The notes below the pieces were generated by a model. That model was given only the letters and a program-made list of their open reading frames with translations. It did no database searches and was not told where the DNA came from. A stretch of DNA of 64,000 nucleotides from JAJEFO01 sp965209045 (GTDB lineage Bacteria > Pseudomonadota > Alphaproteobacteria > Rhodobacterales > Rhodobacteraceae): NCBI GenBank assembly GCA_965209045.1, contig CBDBPW010000002.1, forward strand, positions 62,001-126,000, in the 5' to 3' direction. Each line of letters opens with the position of its first letter. Position 1 is the stretch's first letter. The position numbers and the translations under genes are program-made. Shown here piece after piece: positions 1-9,565 of the stretch.

Positions 1-531
1 GCCAACCTTGCAGCCCTGGCCGATGAAGAACTCGCATCCGTCCGCCAGCACCAGGTGATGCGGATTGAATCCGTAGCGCGACTGGATGCACTGATAGAAC
101 CACTTCGAGGAGTAGCGTCGCTCGTCAGGGATCATGCCCCCCTCGCCCGAGCAGGTCGCGGTGCCCGCCATCGTGGCGCCTCTCGCAAGCGCCGTCTTGG
201 CCTCGTAGCTCAGGGCGCCGAAGCTCATGCCCGTCACGTACACGGGAATGTCCAGTTCGAGCGGCCGCTTGGCGCGCGGACCGATCACCGTTCTGGTCTC
301 GCATTTCTCGCGATAGCCCTCGATCACGAAACGCGTCAGCGTTCCGGGCAGGAACGTCAGGTCGTCCCAGTGCGGGATCTTCTTGAAGAGCGAGAAACCC
401 CGCATCCGGTAGCGGCCAAGCTCGGACTTGATGTGGATGTCGTCGATAACGTGCGGCGGAAAGATGAAGCTGTCGCCGATGCGATTGACGTCGCGGCCCA
501 GCGGTTTCTTTATCCGTCCATCGTCAGGCAT
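1..531 (-). CDS. mgsC: N-methylglutamate synthase subunit C (glutamate-synthase-like FMN domain), partial
   Basis: This is the N-terminal 177 residues of a glutamate synthase domain-2-like (GlxD/MgsC) protein; the rest runs off the left edge. The family binds FMN and a Fe-S cluster and would perform the reductive step of N-methylglutamate synthesis. Visible features are the conserved start of the synthase barrel, with segments such as YVTGMSFGALSYEAK and CSGEGGMIPDERR. The ATG at 531 follows an AAAGGA ribosome-binding site and lies 45 bp after mgsB. It is the last gene seen of the leftward gmaS-mgsA-mgsB-mgsC operon. The GlxBCD name would also fit; the adjacent gmaS-like and mgd-like genes favour the methylamine role. 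Confidence 0.85.
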   Translation of the reverse strand, partial: MPDDGRIKKPLGRDVNRIGDSFIFPPHVIDDIHIKSELGRYRMRGFSLFKKIPHWDDLTFLPGTLTRFVIEGYREKCETRTVIGPRAKRPLELDIPVYVTGMSFGALSYEAKTALARGATMAGTATCSGEGGMIPDERRYSSKWFYQCIQSRYGFNPHHLVLADGCEFFIGQGCKVG

Positions 532-576
532 GTCCTCGTCCTTTCGGAATTGCTGCGGAGTGCACGCGCTCCTCCG

Positions 577-1446
577 CTACAGGATCAGTTTCTTCTCGTT
601 TGGCTCTAGGTTGTCGTAGTTCCAGAGCTGCTTTCCGGCGACGATCTTGGTGAAGTGGTCCACGCCGTTTCCCGGCATGAGCCCGTACTGGGTCAGCTTT
701 CGCGTCAGCCATTCCTTGTCGAGATCCGCAAGCTCGGCCGTGACCGCATCGACGCCGAGCGACCGGATTTCGCCTCCGACGTAGATCGTGCCGTCATACA
801 TCGAGTCGCCGAGGTTCTTGCCCGCATTGCCGCAGACAACCATCCGCCCCCGTTGCATCATGAAGCCTGAAAGCGCGCCCGTATCGCCTCCGACGATGAT
901 GGTGCCGCCCTTCATGTCGATTCCGGTCCGGGACCCGACCGATCCCTTGCACACCAGATCGCCGCCACGGATCGCCGCGCCAAAGGTCGAACCGGCGTTC
1001 TTTTCGACGACGACCGTCCCGGACATCATGTTTTCCGCGCAGGACCACCCTACGCGACCGTTGATCCGGACATTGGGACCGTCGATCAGGCCGACTCCGA
1101 AATATCCCGTCGATCCCTCGATGATCAGGTTCAGCCGAGACAGGATTCCGACCGCCAGCGAATGCTTGCCGCGCGGGTTCTGCAGCACGATCGTTCCATA
1201 GCCTTCGGCCATGAGGTCGCGAATTCGGGAATTGACTTCAGTGTTGGTCAGATCACCGGCATCGAATTCGGTGCGCTTGTTGAAATCGACGTCTGGCGCC
1301 CACGGATAGGCGAACCGCTCCTGCGCATCAGGATCGAACTCGATGTAGAGCGACTTGCCCGTGAGCTGTTCGGTCGCCATGCCCAGGGCGTTGACCCGCT
1401 CTTCCTGGGTCATGTCCCTGAGTTCGGCGTCGCTCATTCCAGACAT
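577..1446 (-). CDS. mgsB: N-methylglutamate synthase subunit B (GXGXG domain)
   Basis: This 289-residue protein corresponds to the C-terminal beta-helix (GXGXG) domain of glutamate synthase, as in GlxC/MgsB. The repeated Gly-rich turns are clear from about residue 120 to 220 (for example GRVGWSCAENMMSG, GSVGSRTGIDMKGG and GNAGKNLGDSMYDG). The domain is structural and helps shape the route by which ammonia or methylamine passes between active sites. It sits between mgsA and mgsC on the same strand with short gaps (76 and 45 bp), consistent with one transcript. Splitting of glutamate synthase into three polypeptides is typical of MgsABC. Confidence 0.87.
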   Translation of the reverse strand: MSGMSDAELRDMTQEERVNALGMATEQLTGKSLYIEFDPDAQERFAYPWAPDVDFNKRTEFDAGDLTNTEVNSRIRDLMAEGYGTIVLQNPRGKHSLAVGILSRLNLIIEGSTGYFGVGLIDGPNVRINGRVGWSCAENMMSGTVVVEKNAGSTFGAAIRGGDLVCKGSVGSRTGIDMKGGTIIVGGDTGALSGFMMQRGRMVVCGNAGKNLGDSMYDGTIYVGGEIRSLGVDAVTAELADLDKEWLTRKLTQYGLMPGNGVDHFTKIVAGKQLWNYDNLEPNEKKLIL

Positions 1447-1522
1447 TTGCCGACTCCTTCCGCACCAACGATGTCTGCCATCACGAAACGGGACTCCGCC
1501 CAGCCCCGAACTCGGCGGGACT

Positions 1523-2458
1523 TCACGCCTGCCATACGCGAACCTCCTCGTCGTAGGGATCGTGGGTATCGATTTCCTCCGGGAAGATCGTGCGAATCGC
1601 CACCTCTTCCGAAGCCATGGCGATGAGATCGTCGGATTCGTAGAGCACGAGAGGCTTGGCGGCCATGGTGTCCTTGGCCATGCCGAGCTGGTCCCTGGTG
1701 CAGACCAGGTACGTGAACACGCCGTCGATCTCGTCTATGGAACGGCGCAGGCTTTCCTCCAGCTGCACGCCGTTGGCCAGATGATGGGCCGTGTAGACGG
1801 CGAGGAGTTCGCTGTCGCAGTCCGACATGAAGCGGTGCCCCTTCCGCTCCATTTCACGGCGCATGATCCAGTAGTTGGTGATCTGCCCGTTATGGACGAC
1901 GCTGACGTCGTTGTAGGGAAACGCCCAGTAGGGATGGGCCGACTTGATGTCGACGTCTGATTCGGTCGCCATTCGGGTATGGCCTATGCCGTGGGTTCCT
2001 TCGAAGTCGTTCAGCCCGTACGCCTCGGCCACGCTGCCGGCGTCGCCGAGATCCTTGATCAGTTCCAGGCCGTTTCCGAGCGAGAGGATTTCGACACCTT
2101 CCGTCTCCTCGATATGCCCGGCCATGTCGCCCGTGTCGCCGTCATGGTTCAGCACGTAACGCAGCGCGTAGGGCCGCACCCGTTCCTTGACCTTCACCTC
2201 GGCCTCGTGGCTGGCGAGAATCGCGTCGACCGCCTCGATGCGTTCTTCCAGCCGGTCGTGGATGCTGCGGCCAAGTTCCATGTCCTCGGCTTCGGCAATC
2301 TTGACGCGCATGACATACTCGCCCTCGCCCGGATCGCCGTAGACCGCATAGCCGGTCGAATCCGGCCCGCGGTGCTTGAGCGCCTGCAACATCGACGTCA
2401 TTTCCGCGCCGACATTCGCGCGACCGCCCTTGTGAATTATTCCCGCAATTCCGCACAT
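1523..2458 (-). CDS. mgsA: N-methylglutamate synthase subunit A (class II glutamine amidotransferase domain)
   Basis: This 311-residue protein starts MCGIAGI, so the N-terminal nucleophile cysteine (Cys2) of class II glutamine amidotransferases is present. Further family motifs are GHTRMATES, the NGQITNY-type segment (residues near 190) and DCDSELL. In the N-methylglutamate pathway this subunit would release the methylamine group from gamma-glutamylmethylamide; in the GlxB naming it would act on glutamine. It lies 71 bp downstream of the gmaS-like synthetase and upstream of mgsB, all leftward. Confidence 0.87.
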   Translation of the reverse strand: MCGIAGIIHKGGRANVGAEMTSMLQALKHRGPDSTGYAVYGDPGEGEYVMRVKIAEAEDMELGRSIHDRLEERIEAVDAILASHEAEVKVKERVRPYALRYVLNHDGDTGDMAGHIEETEGVEILSLGNGLELIKDLGDAGSVAEAYGLNDFEGTHGIGHTRMATESDVDIKSAHPYWAFPYNDVSVVHNGQITNYWIMRREMERKGHRFMSDCDSELLAVYTAHHLANGVQLEESLRRSIDEIDGVFTYLVCTRDQLGMAKDTMAAKPLVLYESDDLIAMASEEVAIRTIFPEEIDTHDPYDEEVRVWQA

Positions 2459-2529
2459 TCCCGCATGCCTCCCCTATCTTCCACCGGACAATGGGCGCCA
2501 CTGAGGCACCCGGCTCCAGACGCCTCCGC

Positions 2530-3999
2530 TCACGGCAGGCACTCCATGTACATCTCGTTGTCCCATTCGGTGACGGTCGACATGAAGCGCGCGAACTCGT
2601 CGCGCTTGTACTCTTCGTAGAGCCTGTACATCTCGCCAGGAAGGCCGCGCTGGACGACCTTGTTCCCCGCAAGATGATCCAGGGCTTCGCCGAGGGACAT
2701 CGGCAGCTTGCGAACCTTCTTGCCTTCCGCCATCGCCTCGTAAATGTTGCGCTCTTCAGGCTCGCCCGGATCGAGGTCGTTATCCAGACCGTCGTCCATC
2801 GCTGCCAGAAGCGCCGACCCCATGAGATATGGGTTCACCATCGAATCGACCGAGCGATACTCGAACCGGCCGGGAGCCGAGACACGAAGGCCCGTCGTCC
2901 TGTTCTGGTACCCCCAGTCTGAAAAGACCGGCGCCCAGAAGCCCGTGTCCCAAAGCCGCCGATAGGAGTTCACCGTGGAGCATCCGATCGCGGTCAGGGC
3001 CTGGAGATGCTTGACCACCCCGCCAATCGCCTTCAGGCCGGTCTTGCCCGGCAACTGGAGATCCTTCGTGTCGGGCATGAACGTGTTCTTGCCGCCCGAA
3101 ACGTACAGGTAGTTCTCCTTCAGCCCTGGCAAATTCTTGGGGTCGTTGCCTGTCGGCTTGAAGCCGTCCTTGCCCTTGGTCCAGAGCGACATGTTGTGAT
3201 GGCATCCCGAAGCCGAGACGCCCATGAACGGCTTCGACATGAAACAGGCGAAGATTCCGTGCTCGCGAGCGACCTGGGCACAGATCTGGCGATAGGTGGT
3301 CAGTCGGTCGGCGTTGCGCAACACGTCATCGAAGGTCCAGTTGAGCTCCAGCTGGCCCGGCGCGTCCTCGTGATCGCCCTGGATCATGTCGAGACCCATC
3401 CGGCGGGCGTAACGGATGACTTGCAGGGACACGGGGCGCAGCGACTCGAACTGGTCTATGTGGTAGCAGTACGGCTTGGAAAACCCGTCGCGGGGCTTGC
3501 CGTTCTCGTCGAACTTCAGCCACATCATTTCGGGCTCGGTTCCCATCCGAAGCTGCAGCTTGTGCTTCTTCTGGAAGTCGTCGTGCAGGCGGCGAAGATT
3601 GCCGCGACAGTCGGCTGTGAGGTAGGCTCCTGGATCCTGCCGCTCCTCTCGATTGCGGAAGAGCGTGCAGTAGAAACGTCCGATCTCCGGAGCCCACGGC
3701 AACTGCATGAACGTCTCAGGCTCGGGGATTCCGACCAGTTCCGCAGCTTCCGGACCGTATCCGAGATAGTTGCCGGCCCGGTCGGTAAAGAGATTGACCG
3801 TGGCGCCGTAGACAAGCTGGAAGCCCTTCTTGGCCACGCTTTCCCAGTGATCGGCAGGAATGCCCTTGCCCATGATCTTCCCGGTGACCGAAACGAACTG
3901 AAGGTAGAGGTACTCGATACCCAATTCGTCGATCTTCTTGCGGACTTCCTTGATCTTCTCGTCTCGACCCTTCGCTTCGACGAATCTTTCTATGTCCAT
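2530..3999 (-). CDS. gmaS: Glutamine synthetase family protein, probable gamma-glutamylmethylamide synthetase
   Basis: This protein of about 489 residues belongs to the GlnT/GmaS branch of glutamine synthetases. It has the glutamine-synthetase N-terminal fold with an FVSVTGKIMGKGIPADHW segment and, in the catalytic domain, GTEPEMMW, GDHEDAPGQLELN and RVSAPGRFEYRS. The family ligates glutamate to ammonia or methylamine using ATP. Placement directly upstream of mgsABC, with an mgd-like operon 4 kb away, supports gamma-glutamylmethylamide synthesis. ATG 3999 is preferred over an in-frame GTG two codons earlier. A plain glutamine synthetase III role remains possible. Confidence 0.82.
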   Translation of the reverse strand: MDIERFVEAKGRDEKIKEVRKKIDELGIEYLYLQFVSVTGKIMGKGIPADHWESVAKKGFQLVYGATVNLFTDRAGNYLGYGPEAAELVGIPEPETFMQLPWAPEIGRFYCTLFRNREERQDPGAYLTADCRGNLRRLHDDFQKKHKLQLRMGTEPEMMWLKFDENGKPRDGFSKPYCYHIDQFESLRPVSLQVIRYARRMGLDMIQGDHEDAPGQLELNWTFDDVLRNADRLTTYRQICAQVAREHGIFACFMSKPFMGVSASGCHHNMSLWTKGKDGFKPTGNDPKNLPGLKENYLYVSGGKNTFMPDTKDLQLPGKTGLKAIGGVVKHLQALTAIGCSTVNSYRRLWDTGFWAPVFSDWGYQNRTTGLRVSAPGRFEYRSVDSMVNPYLMGSALLAAMDDGLDNDLDPGEPEERNIYEAMAEGKKVRKLPMSLGEALDHLAGNKVVQRGLPGEMYRLYEEYKRDEFARFMSTVTEWDNEMYMECLP

Positions 4000-4060
4000 T
4001 GCCACGATCGTTCTCCCAGTCGGTCAATATGCCCGCCGGCATTCCGGACGGGCGGGTTCA

Positions 4061-5404
4061 TCAGCTCCATGGATAGGGGCTGCTGGAAACTGGATGCAGT
4101 TCACCCTTGGCGAATCGGCCGAAGCGGAACGGCTCCAGAAGTTCCTGTCTCTCTCCAAGCACCTCGTCCGCCATCAGGTGTCCGACGCCAATCATTTTCC
4201 ATCCGTGATTGCTGTCGGCGATGACCGCGACGTTTTCGCGAAAGTGGTCGAAGACCGGAAAGCTGTCGGCCGTGAAGCAGCCGATCCCCCCGGATGGCTC
4301 TCGATGATACCTGGGCATCTTGCCTTCGTAGCGCCTTTGGCAATGGGCAAGCGCGCTGACCCACATGTGCGCGAACTCGTCGCTGGCAACGAATTCCGGG
4401 CTTGAGGGTCCGTACGGATCGATCTGCACTTCATCGGCCGGCGTGTCGACCTTGTAGGGCGAGGCTCCCCCTTGGATGCCGCCGAAGTGGAAGTCGGGCT
4501 TGTAGTAGATGCCCCACATCTCGTCGGTGATGACCGAATCATCCACCGTCGATCTGAGTTCGGCGTCGGTATCGACATGGATGACCGGAGGCAGCGAACC
4601 ATCATCCGCAAGGCCGTCGTTCGGGTCGACGAGCAGCACGCCCTCTTCCAGCTGCCAGAAGCGCCACATGGGCACGCCTTCATGCGTCTCGCCGTCCTTG
4701 CCCTTGATCGAAATCTCGCTCGGCAGGCCCAGCATTTCCCAGAAATCCCGAACCCACGGACCCGCCCCGACTATGACGCGTTCGCAGGAGATCGTGCCCT
4801 TGCTCGTCTCGACCGACCCGATCGCGCCTGACCCGTTCATTGAATTGAATCCCTTGACCTCGACGCCCGGAACAATGCGAACGCCCAGTCTCTCCACCTT
4901 GTCGGCGAGGGCATACATGGTCTTGGTTTGGTTGGAGAAGCCGCCCCGCTTCTCGTGCAGGACACTCGTGATGTTCTGAGCCTGCCAGTCACTGAAAACG
5001 CCACGCATGTACGACGTGCTGGCATTCGCTCCCTCAATGAAGACGCTGTCGTACCCGATTTCCTGCTGCTGGGCAAAGATCGTTCCGACATCGTCACGCA
5101 TCGATTCCGGGCTTATCTGCATGTAGCCGACGGGGTGATAGGAAAGTCCTTCGGGGTCGGCCTCCCAAATGTCGACCGAATGCGCCATGAGCCTGCGCAT
5201 GGCCGGCTGAAAGTAGTTGTTTCGTACAACCCCGCAGGCGATTCCGCTGGCGCCTGACGCAATGCCCGACTTGTCCAGGATGACAATTCGACCTTCGACC
5301 TCTTCGCCTTTCTCGATCAGCCGCTCAGCCAGTTTCCACGCGGTTGAGACGCCGTGAATCCCCGCGCCTATGATCACGTAGTCGACGTGACTCGGTACAG
5401 ACAT
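4061..5404 (-). CDS. FAD-dependent oxidoreductase (DadA/sarcosine-oxidase-beta type)
   Basis: This is an amine or amino-acid oxidoreductase of the DAO family with an N-terminal FAD-binding motif (VDYVIIGAGIHGVSTAW, residues 6-22). The C-terminal part holds the flavin-contacting HGWKMIGVGH segment. The start at 5404 is chosen because a GGGAG ribosome-binding sequence precedes it; the open frame extends 14 codons further upstream. It is the first gene of the leftward gmaS-mgsABC operon and is divergent from the GntR regulator. It probably oxidises an N-methylated amine or amino acid feeding the same pathway; the substrate cannot be read from the sequence. Confidence 0.8.
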   Translation of the reverse strand: MSVPSHVDYVIIGAGIHGVSTAWKLAERLIEKGEEVEGRIVILDKSGIASGASGIACGVVRNNYFQPAMRRLMAHSVDIWEADPEGLSYHPVGYMQISPESMRDDVGTIFAQQQEIGYDSVFIEGANASTSYMRGVFSDWQAQNITSVLHEKRGGFSNQTKTMYALADKVERLGVRIVPGVEVKGFNSMNGSGAIGSVETSKGTISCERVIVGAGPWVRDFWEMLGLPSEISIKGKDGETHEGVPMWRFWQLEEGVLLVDPNDGLADDGSLPPVIHVDTDAELRSTVDDSVITDEMWGIYYKPDFHFGGIQGGASPYKVDTPADEVQIDPYGPSSPEFVASDEFAHMWVSALAHCQRRYEGKMPRYHREPSGGIGCFTADSFPVFDHFRENVAVIADSNHGWKMIGVGHLMADEVLGERQELLEPFRFGRFAKGELHPVSSSPYPWS

Positions 5405-5482
5405 GCAGGTTGCTCCCATCTCGCAGATCGAATTCCTGAATCGCACCTTGTGCGCGACCGCGCGCCGAAATCAACCCCTTTT

Positions 5483-5540
5483 TGATCCAATCTGTTGCAT
5501 GTGTCGCGGAATTTGCTATTTTTGGAATAGCATTGGATCA
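5483..5540. promoter_or_regulatory. Inverted repeat between divergent FAD oxidoreductase and GntR genes
   Basis: The arms TGATCCAAT (5483-5491) and ATTGGATCA (5532-5540) are perfect inverted repeats lying in the divergent intergenic region just before the GntR start. This is where a GntR/FCD regulator would be expected to bind to control itself and the leftward operon. Operator function is inferred only from position and symmetry. Confidence 0.45.
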
Positions 5541-5553
5541 GCAGGTGGCCCAA

Positions 5554-6228
5554 ATGGCTTGGCGCAACTCTTCAAGTGTCGCCGTGGAAATTCGGCGTTC
5601 GATCACGGACGGAACCTATCGGCGACATGATCGCCTGCCGGCGTCGCGCCAGCTCGCCGAGTCGTTCGGGGTTGCACGAAACACGCTCCGTGACGCGCTG
5701 CAGCAGCTTGAGAGGGAAGGCTTCCTCGAAATCCGGCCCGGGAGCGGCGCATACGTGACCGACACAGGTGACCAATCGATTCCGAAGGCGGTCGAGGAGG
5801 CGGCGCCGCTCGAGCTCATTGACGCCCGCTTCGCGCTGGAGCCGCATATCTGCCGGCTCAGCGTCCTTCACGGGAAGCGAGAGGACTTTGACGCCATGGA
5901 GGACCTATGTCGGCGCATGGAAGGCTCGACGACCGACCCGGCGGAATTTGCGGAGGCCGACACTGCGTTTCACAAGGCCCTTGCCTCGGCCACGCGCAAC
6001 AACCTGCTCATCTGGCTGATCGAGCAAATCAACACCGTGCGTTCCCTCGACGAGTGGACGCGGATGAGGCAACTGACGCTCAATGCCGCCATGATCGACC
6101 AGTACAACGTCCAGCATCGCGACATCCTGAATGCGCTGCGCTCGCGCGAACCGGAACGCGCTGCGGCAAAGATGAAGGCGCATCTGGAAACCGCACGCCT
6201 CTCGCTTACACGCGCCGCTGAGACCTAG
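5554..6228 (+). CDS. GntR/FadR-family transcriptional regulator (FCD domain)
   Basis: This regulator of about 224 residues has an N-terminal winged helix-turn-helix (residues 10-70, with RLPASRQLAESFGVARNTLRDAL and EREGFLEIRPGSGAYV) and an all-helical FCD effector domain (residues 90-215). The metal or ligand positions typical of FCD are visible as DTAFHKALA and the H-rich QHRDILNAL segment. ATG 5554 is chosen because the longer open frame starts at a TTG inside the inverted repeat, and AGGTGG precedes the ATG. It is divergent from the FAD oxidoreductase/gmaS operon, its likely target. Its stop overlaps the stop of the convergent amidotransferase by 4 bp. Confidence 0.88.
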   Translation: MAWRNSSSVAVEIRRSITDGTYRRHDRLPASRQLAESFGVARNTLRDALQQLEREGFLEIRPGSGAYVTDTGDQSIPKAVEEAAPLELIDARFALEPHICRLSVLHGKREDFDAMEDLCRRMEGSTTDPAEFAEADTAFHKALASATRNNLLIWLIEQINTVRSLDEWTRMRQLTLNAAMIDQYNVQHRDILNALRSREPERAAAKMKAHLETARLSLTRAAET

Positions 6229-6944
6229 GCCTGGGCTGCGGCCTGAAGCCAGTTGATGTAGAGCCTCTCGGCCAATGAATTCAACGCCTCAATGTTGGCA
6301 TCGAGATCCCTTTCAAGTCGCGCAGGTCCGTCAGAGCCCATGGCCCGGACAAGCGCGTCCGCATACTCGGGGATCATGTTCCAGTTCGTGACCGTGTCCG
6401 CTTCGATCTCTATGTGAAACTGCGCCGAATATGCTCTTGGACCCCATTTGAGCGCCTGCACGGCGCAGGCCGGAGATGTCGCCAGCACCTCCGCCCCTGC
6501 CGGCACTTTCGTCACTTCGGCCGAATGCCACTGCAGGCAGGGGAATGCCTCAGGGAACCCGTCAAAGATCACGCCGGTCGCTCCATCTTCCGTCAGCTGC
6601 ACATCCATGATGCCGATCTCCGGCGTCCGCGACGGACCGACGCTGCCACCAAGGGCTTCGGCAAGCAATTGATGGCCGAGGCAGAGTCCGAGGAACGGGA
6701 GGCCCCTGACCTCGACCGCGTCCCGAATGCAGGCTTTCTCGGCCACCAGCCATGGATGCGCGTCCTCCTGCCAGACGTCCATCGGCCCGCCCAGCACCCA
6801 GAGCCCGTCGTATCCGTCGATGGAAGGAAGCTCTTCGCCAGCATCAAGCTCGACCGCGTCGTAGTCGTGGCCGTCCTCGCCGAGAAACTTCCTGAATATC
6901 CCCGGATGTTCGGCTTCCGCATGCTGCAAGACAAGAAGCTTCAT
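6225..6944 (-). CDS. Class I (type 1) glutamine amidotransferase-like protein
   Basis: This is a 239-residue protein of the GMP-synthase-like GATase1 family. The nucleophile elbow GLCLGHQLLAEALGG (Cys near residue 85) and the His-Glu pair in AQFHIEIEAD (residues 175-185) give a complete Cys-His-Glu triad. Family members hydrolyse gamma-glutamyl amides. Among methylamine/gamma-glutamyl genes it could cleave or recycle a gamma-glutamyl compound, but that is inference. It ends convergently against the GntR gene and starts 21 bp after the GlxA-like regulator, so the two are probably co-transcribed. Confidence 0.82.
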   Translation of the reverse strand: MKLLVLQHAEAEHPGIFRKFLGEDGHDYDAVELDAGEELPSIDGYDGLWVLGGPMDVWQEDAHPWLVAEKACIRDAVEVRGLPFLGLCLGHQLLAEALGGSVGPSRTPEIGIMDVQLTEDGATGVIFDGFPEAFPCLQWHSAEVTKVPAGAEVLATSPACAVQALKWGPRAYSAQFHIEIEADTVTNWNMIPEYADALVRAMGSDGPARLERDLDANIEALNSLAERLYINWLQAAAQA

Positions 6945-6965
6945 GATCGATCCCCCCTCCAGTGC

Positions 6966-7961
6966 CTACTCGACCTGCCGACCCCGGCGCGGACTTACGC
7001 CAAAATTCTGCCTGTACGCGTCGGAAAAGTGACTCGACGTGACAAAACCGGTGGCTTCCGAGACCTCCGCTATGGACATCGGCGTGTTCTTGATCAGCCG
7101 TTGCGCAACGTCAAGACGCATGGCCCTGTAGTATGCCATCGTGCTCCGTCCAAGCCGCTCCGCAAACAGCCGATTCAAGTGCCTGGGCGTCACCCCTGCC
7201 ACCATCGCGAGCTGGGACAGGGACAATGGATCGGCGATGTGGTCCTCCATTGCAGACACGGCTTCGACCAGATGCGGAGAGTTGCTGCCGAGCCGTTCAG
7301 CCAGAGTGCCCCGCTGCGGGTCAGCGGCGGCGCGCACGTCCGTATGCAGGAACCAGTCACTGACGAGTCGGGCGAATCCTCCGCCCCACTGGCTGGAGAT
7401 CAGGGCATGCATGAGGTCGAGAGGCGCGGTGCCGCCGCCGCATGTCACGCGGTCGCGGTCCATCACGTAAAGGCGTCGCTCAATCAGGCAATCCGGATGA
7501 ATCTCGGACAGGGCCGCCGCGTGTTCCCAATGGACGGTCATGCGCCGACCCTCCATCAGGCCTGCCATTGCAAGGATGACGGAGCCGCCGGAAACGCCGC
7601 CGATTCGGACGCCCTGGGCGTCAAGAAGCCGCAACCATTCAAGAATGGCCGCATCGTCGAACGCGAACGGGTCGCCGCCCGCCACGACAAGCAGCAGGTC
7701 AATGTCCTCCGCGCCTCCGGGCCAGCTCGTCCTTTCGATCAAGGCGGCACCCGAACTCGGAACCGGACCGCCCGAGGAAAAATGGATGATCTCGTACAGT
7801 TTCGAATCCGAAAGCAGGTTTGCCGCGCGCAGCGGTTCGACCGTGCAAGCATAGGACATCAAGGCAAAGCCAGGAACCGGCAGGATGCCGACCCGGAACG
7901 GGCTGAACTCCGTTGCACCGGAAATGTCCTGAATTCGCAAGTTTCTGTCCAATTCCAGCAT
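6966..7961 (-). CDS. GlxA-family AraC transcriptional regulator (DJ-1/PfpI plus AraC HTH)
   Basis: This protein of about 331 residues has an N-terminal DJ-1/PfpI-like domain (residues 15-190) containing the SGGSVILAMAGLM elbow, which lacks an amidase cysteine at the expected place. Two AraC helix-turn-helix units follow (residues 220-325: SLSQLAMVAGVTPRHLNRLF and SIAEVSEATGFVTSSHFSDAY). Members of this family (GbdR, SouR, CdhR types) sense betaine, sarcosine or carnitine derivatives. It is divergent from the mgd/sox operon and is the best candidate activator of it. ATG 7961 is chosen; a TTG four codons upstream is the alternative. Confidence 0.85.
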   Translation of the reverse strand: MLELDRNLRIQDISGATEFSPFRVGILPVPGFALMSYACTVEPLRAANLLSDSKLYEIIHFSSGGPVPSSGAALIERTSWPGGAEDIDLLLVVAGGDPFAFDDAAILEWLRLLDAQGVRIGGVSGGSVILAMAGLMEGRRMTVHWEHAAALSEIHPDCLIERRLYVMDRDRVTCGGGTAPLDLMHALISSQWGGGFARLVSDWFLHTDVRAAADPQRGTLAERLGSNSPHLVEAVSAMEDHIADPLSLSQLAMVAGVTPRHLNRLFAERLGRSTMAYYRAMRLDVAQRLIKNTPMSIAEVSEATGFVTSSHFSDAYRQNFGVSPRRGRQVE

Positions 7962-8234
7962 ATGAATGGCCAAGGTCTCCCACTATTGCCCGATACTGAA
8001 CCAAGCCGGCGAGAACGCAATGGGGATTGCATCGTTGACTGAAACTGCGGCACGTGCCGTGTTCGGGGATGTCCGGAAGGGCGGCTTTCACGCCGATCTT
8101 CATCAGGATTTGGGCCAATGGCCCCGTGAAGAACCGCCGCGTGAGCGGGAAGACATGACGAGGCGTTGGGGTTGCCTACCTCACCGACCCGTGAAATCAG
8201 CCGGGGCTGGAACGACCACGTTTCAGTCAACGGC

Positions 8235-9500
8235 ATGAATCCCAACGCAATGCGATACTCGGCGCTGAGAATCCTGAAAGAGGGCCTGACCGGCAACCGC
8301 GGATGGCAGCCGGTCTGGCGTGAGCCGGAACCCAAGCCGGAGTACGACATCGTCATCATCGGCGGCGGGGGCCACGGGCTTTCGACGGCATACTACCTCG
8401 CCAAGGAATTTGGGGAGCGCAACGTTGCCGTGCTTGAAAAGGGCTGGCTCGGGTCCGGCAACATTGGCCGCAACACGACCATCATCCGCTCGAACTACCT
8501 TCTCGAGGGCAACCAGCCCTTCTACGAGTTCTCGCTCAAGCTCTGGGAAGGGCTGGAACAGGACTTCAACTACAACGCGATGGTCAGCCAGCGCGGCATC
8601 CTGAACCTGTGTCACTCCGATCCGCAAAGGGACGCATTTGTCCGGCGCGGCAATGCCATGCGGCTGTCAGGCGCCGATTCCGTCATTCTCGGTCCCGACG
8701 AGATCCGCAGGATGTGCCCGTACCTCGACCACGAAAGCGCCCGCTTTCCGATCACGGGCGCATTGTGGCAGCCCAGGGGCGGCACGGTGCGCCACGACGC
8801 CGTGGCATGGGGCTATGCACGAGGCGCGGACCAGCGTGGCGTCGACATAGTCCAGAACTGCGAGGTGACGGGATTCGACATCGCGGACGGCCGCTGCCTC
8901 GGTGTCGAGACCGCCAAGGGGCCGATCAAGGCGAAGAAGGTCGCCATGTGCGCGGCGGGATCGTCGTCGCGCGTGGCAGCACTTGCCGGAATGCGCCTCC
9001 CCATCGAGAGCCACGTGCTCCAGGCATTTGTCTCCGAGGGCCTCAAGCCGGTGCTGCCCGGGGTCATCACCTTCGGCGCGGGGCACTTCTATGTCAGCCA
9101 GTCGGACAAGGGCGGACTTGTCTTCGGCGGTGACATCGACGGTTACAACACCTATGCCCAGCGCGGCAACCTGCCGGTCGTGGAGGACGTCTGCGAGGGC
9201 GGCATGGCGATCATGCCGATGATCGGACGTGCGCGCCTCCTCCGGATGTGGGGCGGCGTAATGGACATGTCCATGGACGGCTCCCCGTTCATCGACAGAA
9301 CCCATGTCGAGGGGCTCTACCTGAATGCCGGATGGTGCTACGGCGGCTTCAAGGCGACGCCAGCCTCCGGCTATTGCTACGCTCATCTTCTTGCGACCGA
9401 CCAGCCCCATGAGACCGCCCGCGCCTTCCGCCTTGATCGCTTTCAAATGGGAGCGATGATCGACGAAAAGGGCGTAGGCGCCCAGCCCAACCTGCACTGA
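8235..9500 (+). CDS. mgdA: N-methylglutamate dehydrogenase subunit A / sarcosine oxidase beta subunit
   Basis: This FAD-dependent oxidoreductase of the SoxB/MgdA family has about 421 residues. The dinucleotide-binding motif YDIVIIGGGGHGLSTAYYLA lies near residues 37-56, and GRNTTIIRSNYLL just after matches the covalent-flavin region of SoxB proteins. The C-terminus has the GWCYGGFKATP flavin-closing motif. Several in-frame starts exist (8235 and 8250 are the best). It leads the four-gene operon mgdABCD. With mgsABC and gmaS nearby, N-methylglutamate is the likelier substrate; sarcosine is the alternative. Confidence 0.85.
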   Translation: MNPNAMRYSALRILKEGLTGNRGWQPVWREPEPKPEYDIVIIGGGGHGLSTAYYLAKEFGERNVAVLEKGWLGSGNIGRNTTIIRSNYLLEGNQPFYEFSLKLWEGLEQDFNYNAMVSQRGILNLCHSDPQRDAFVRRGNAMRLSGADSVILGPDEIRRMCPYLDHESARFPITGALWQPRGGTVRHDAVAWGYARGADQRGVDIVQNCEVTGFDIADGRCLGVETAKGPIKAKKVAMCAAGSSSRVAALAGMRLPIESHVLQAFVSEGLKPVLPGVITFGAGHFYVSQSDKGGLVFGGDIDGYNTYAQRGNLPVVEDVCEGGMAIMPMIGRARLLRMWGGVMDMSMDGSPFIDRTHVEGLYLNAGWCYGGFKATPASGYCYAHLLATDQPHETARAFRLDRFQMGAMIDEKGVGAQPNLH

Positions 9501-9565
9501 GAAACGGAAATGCGACCGACGACACCGCAAGGACCACGGCCACGACAGGGAAAGGGGCGGCGCGG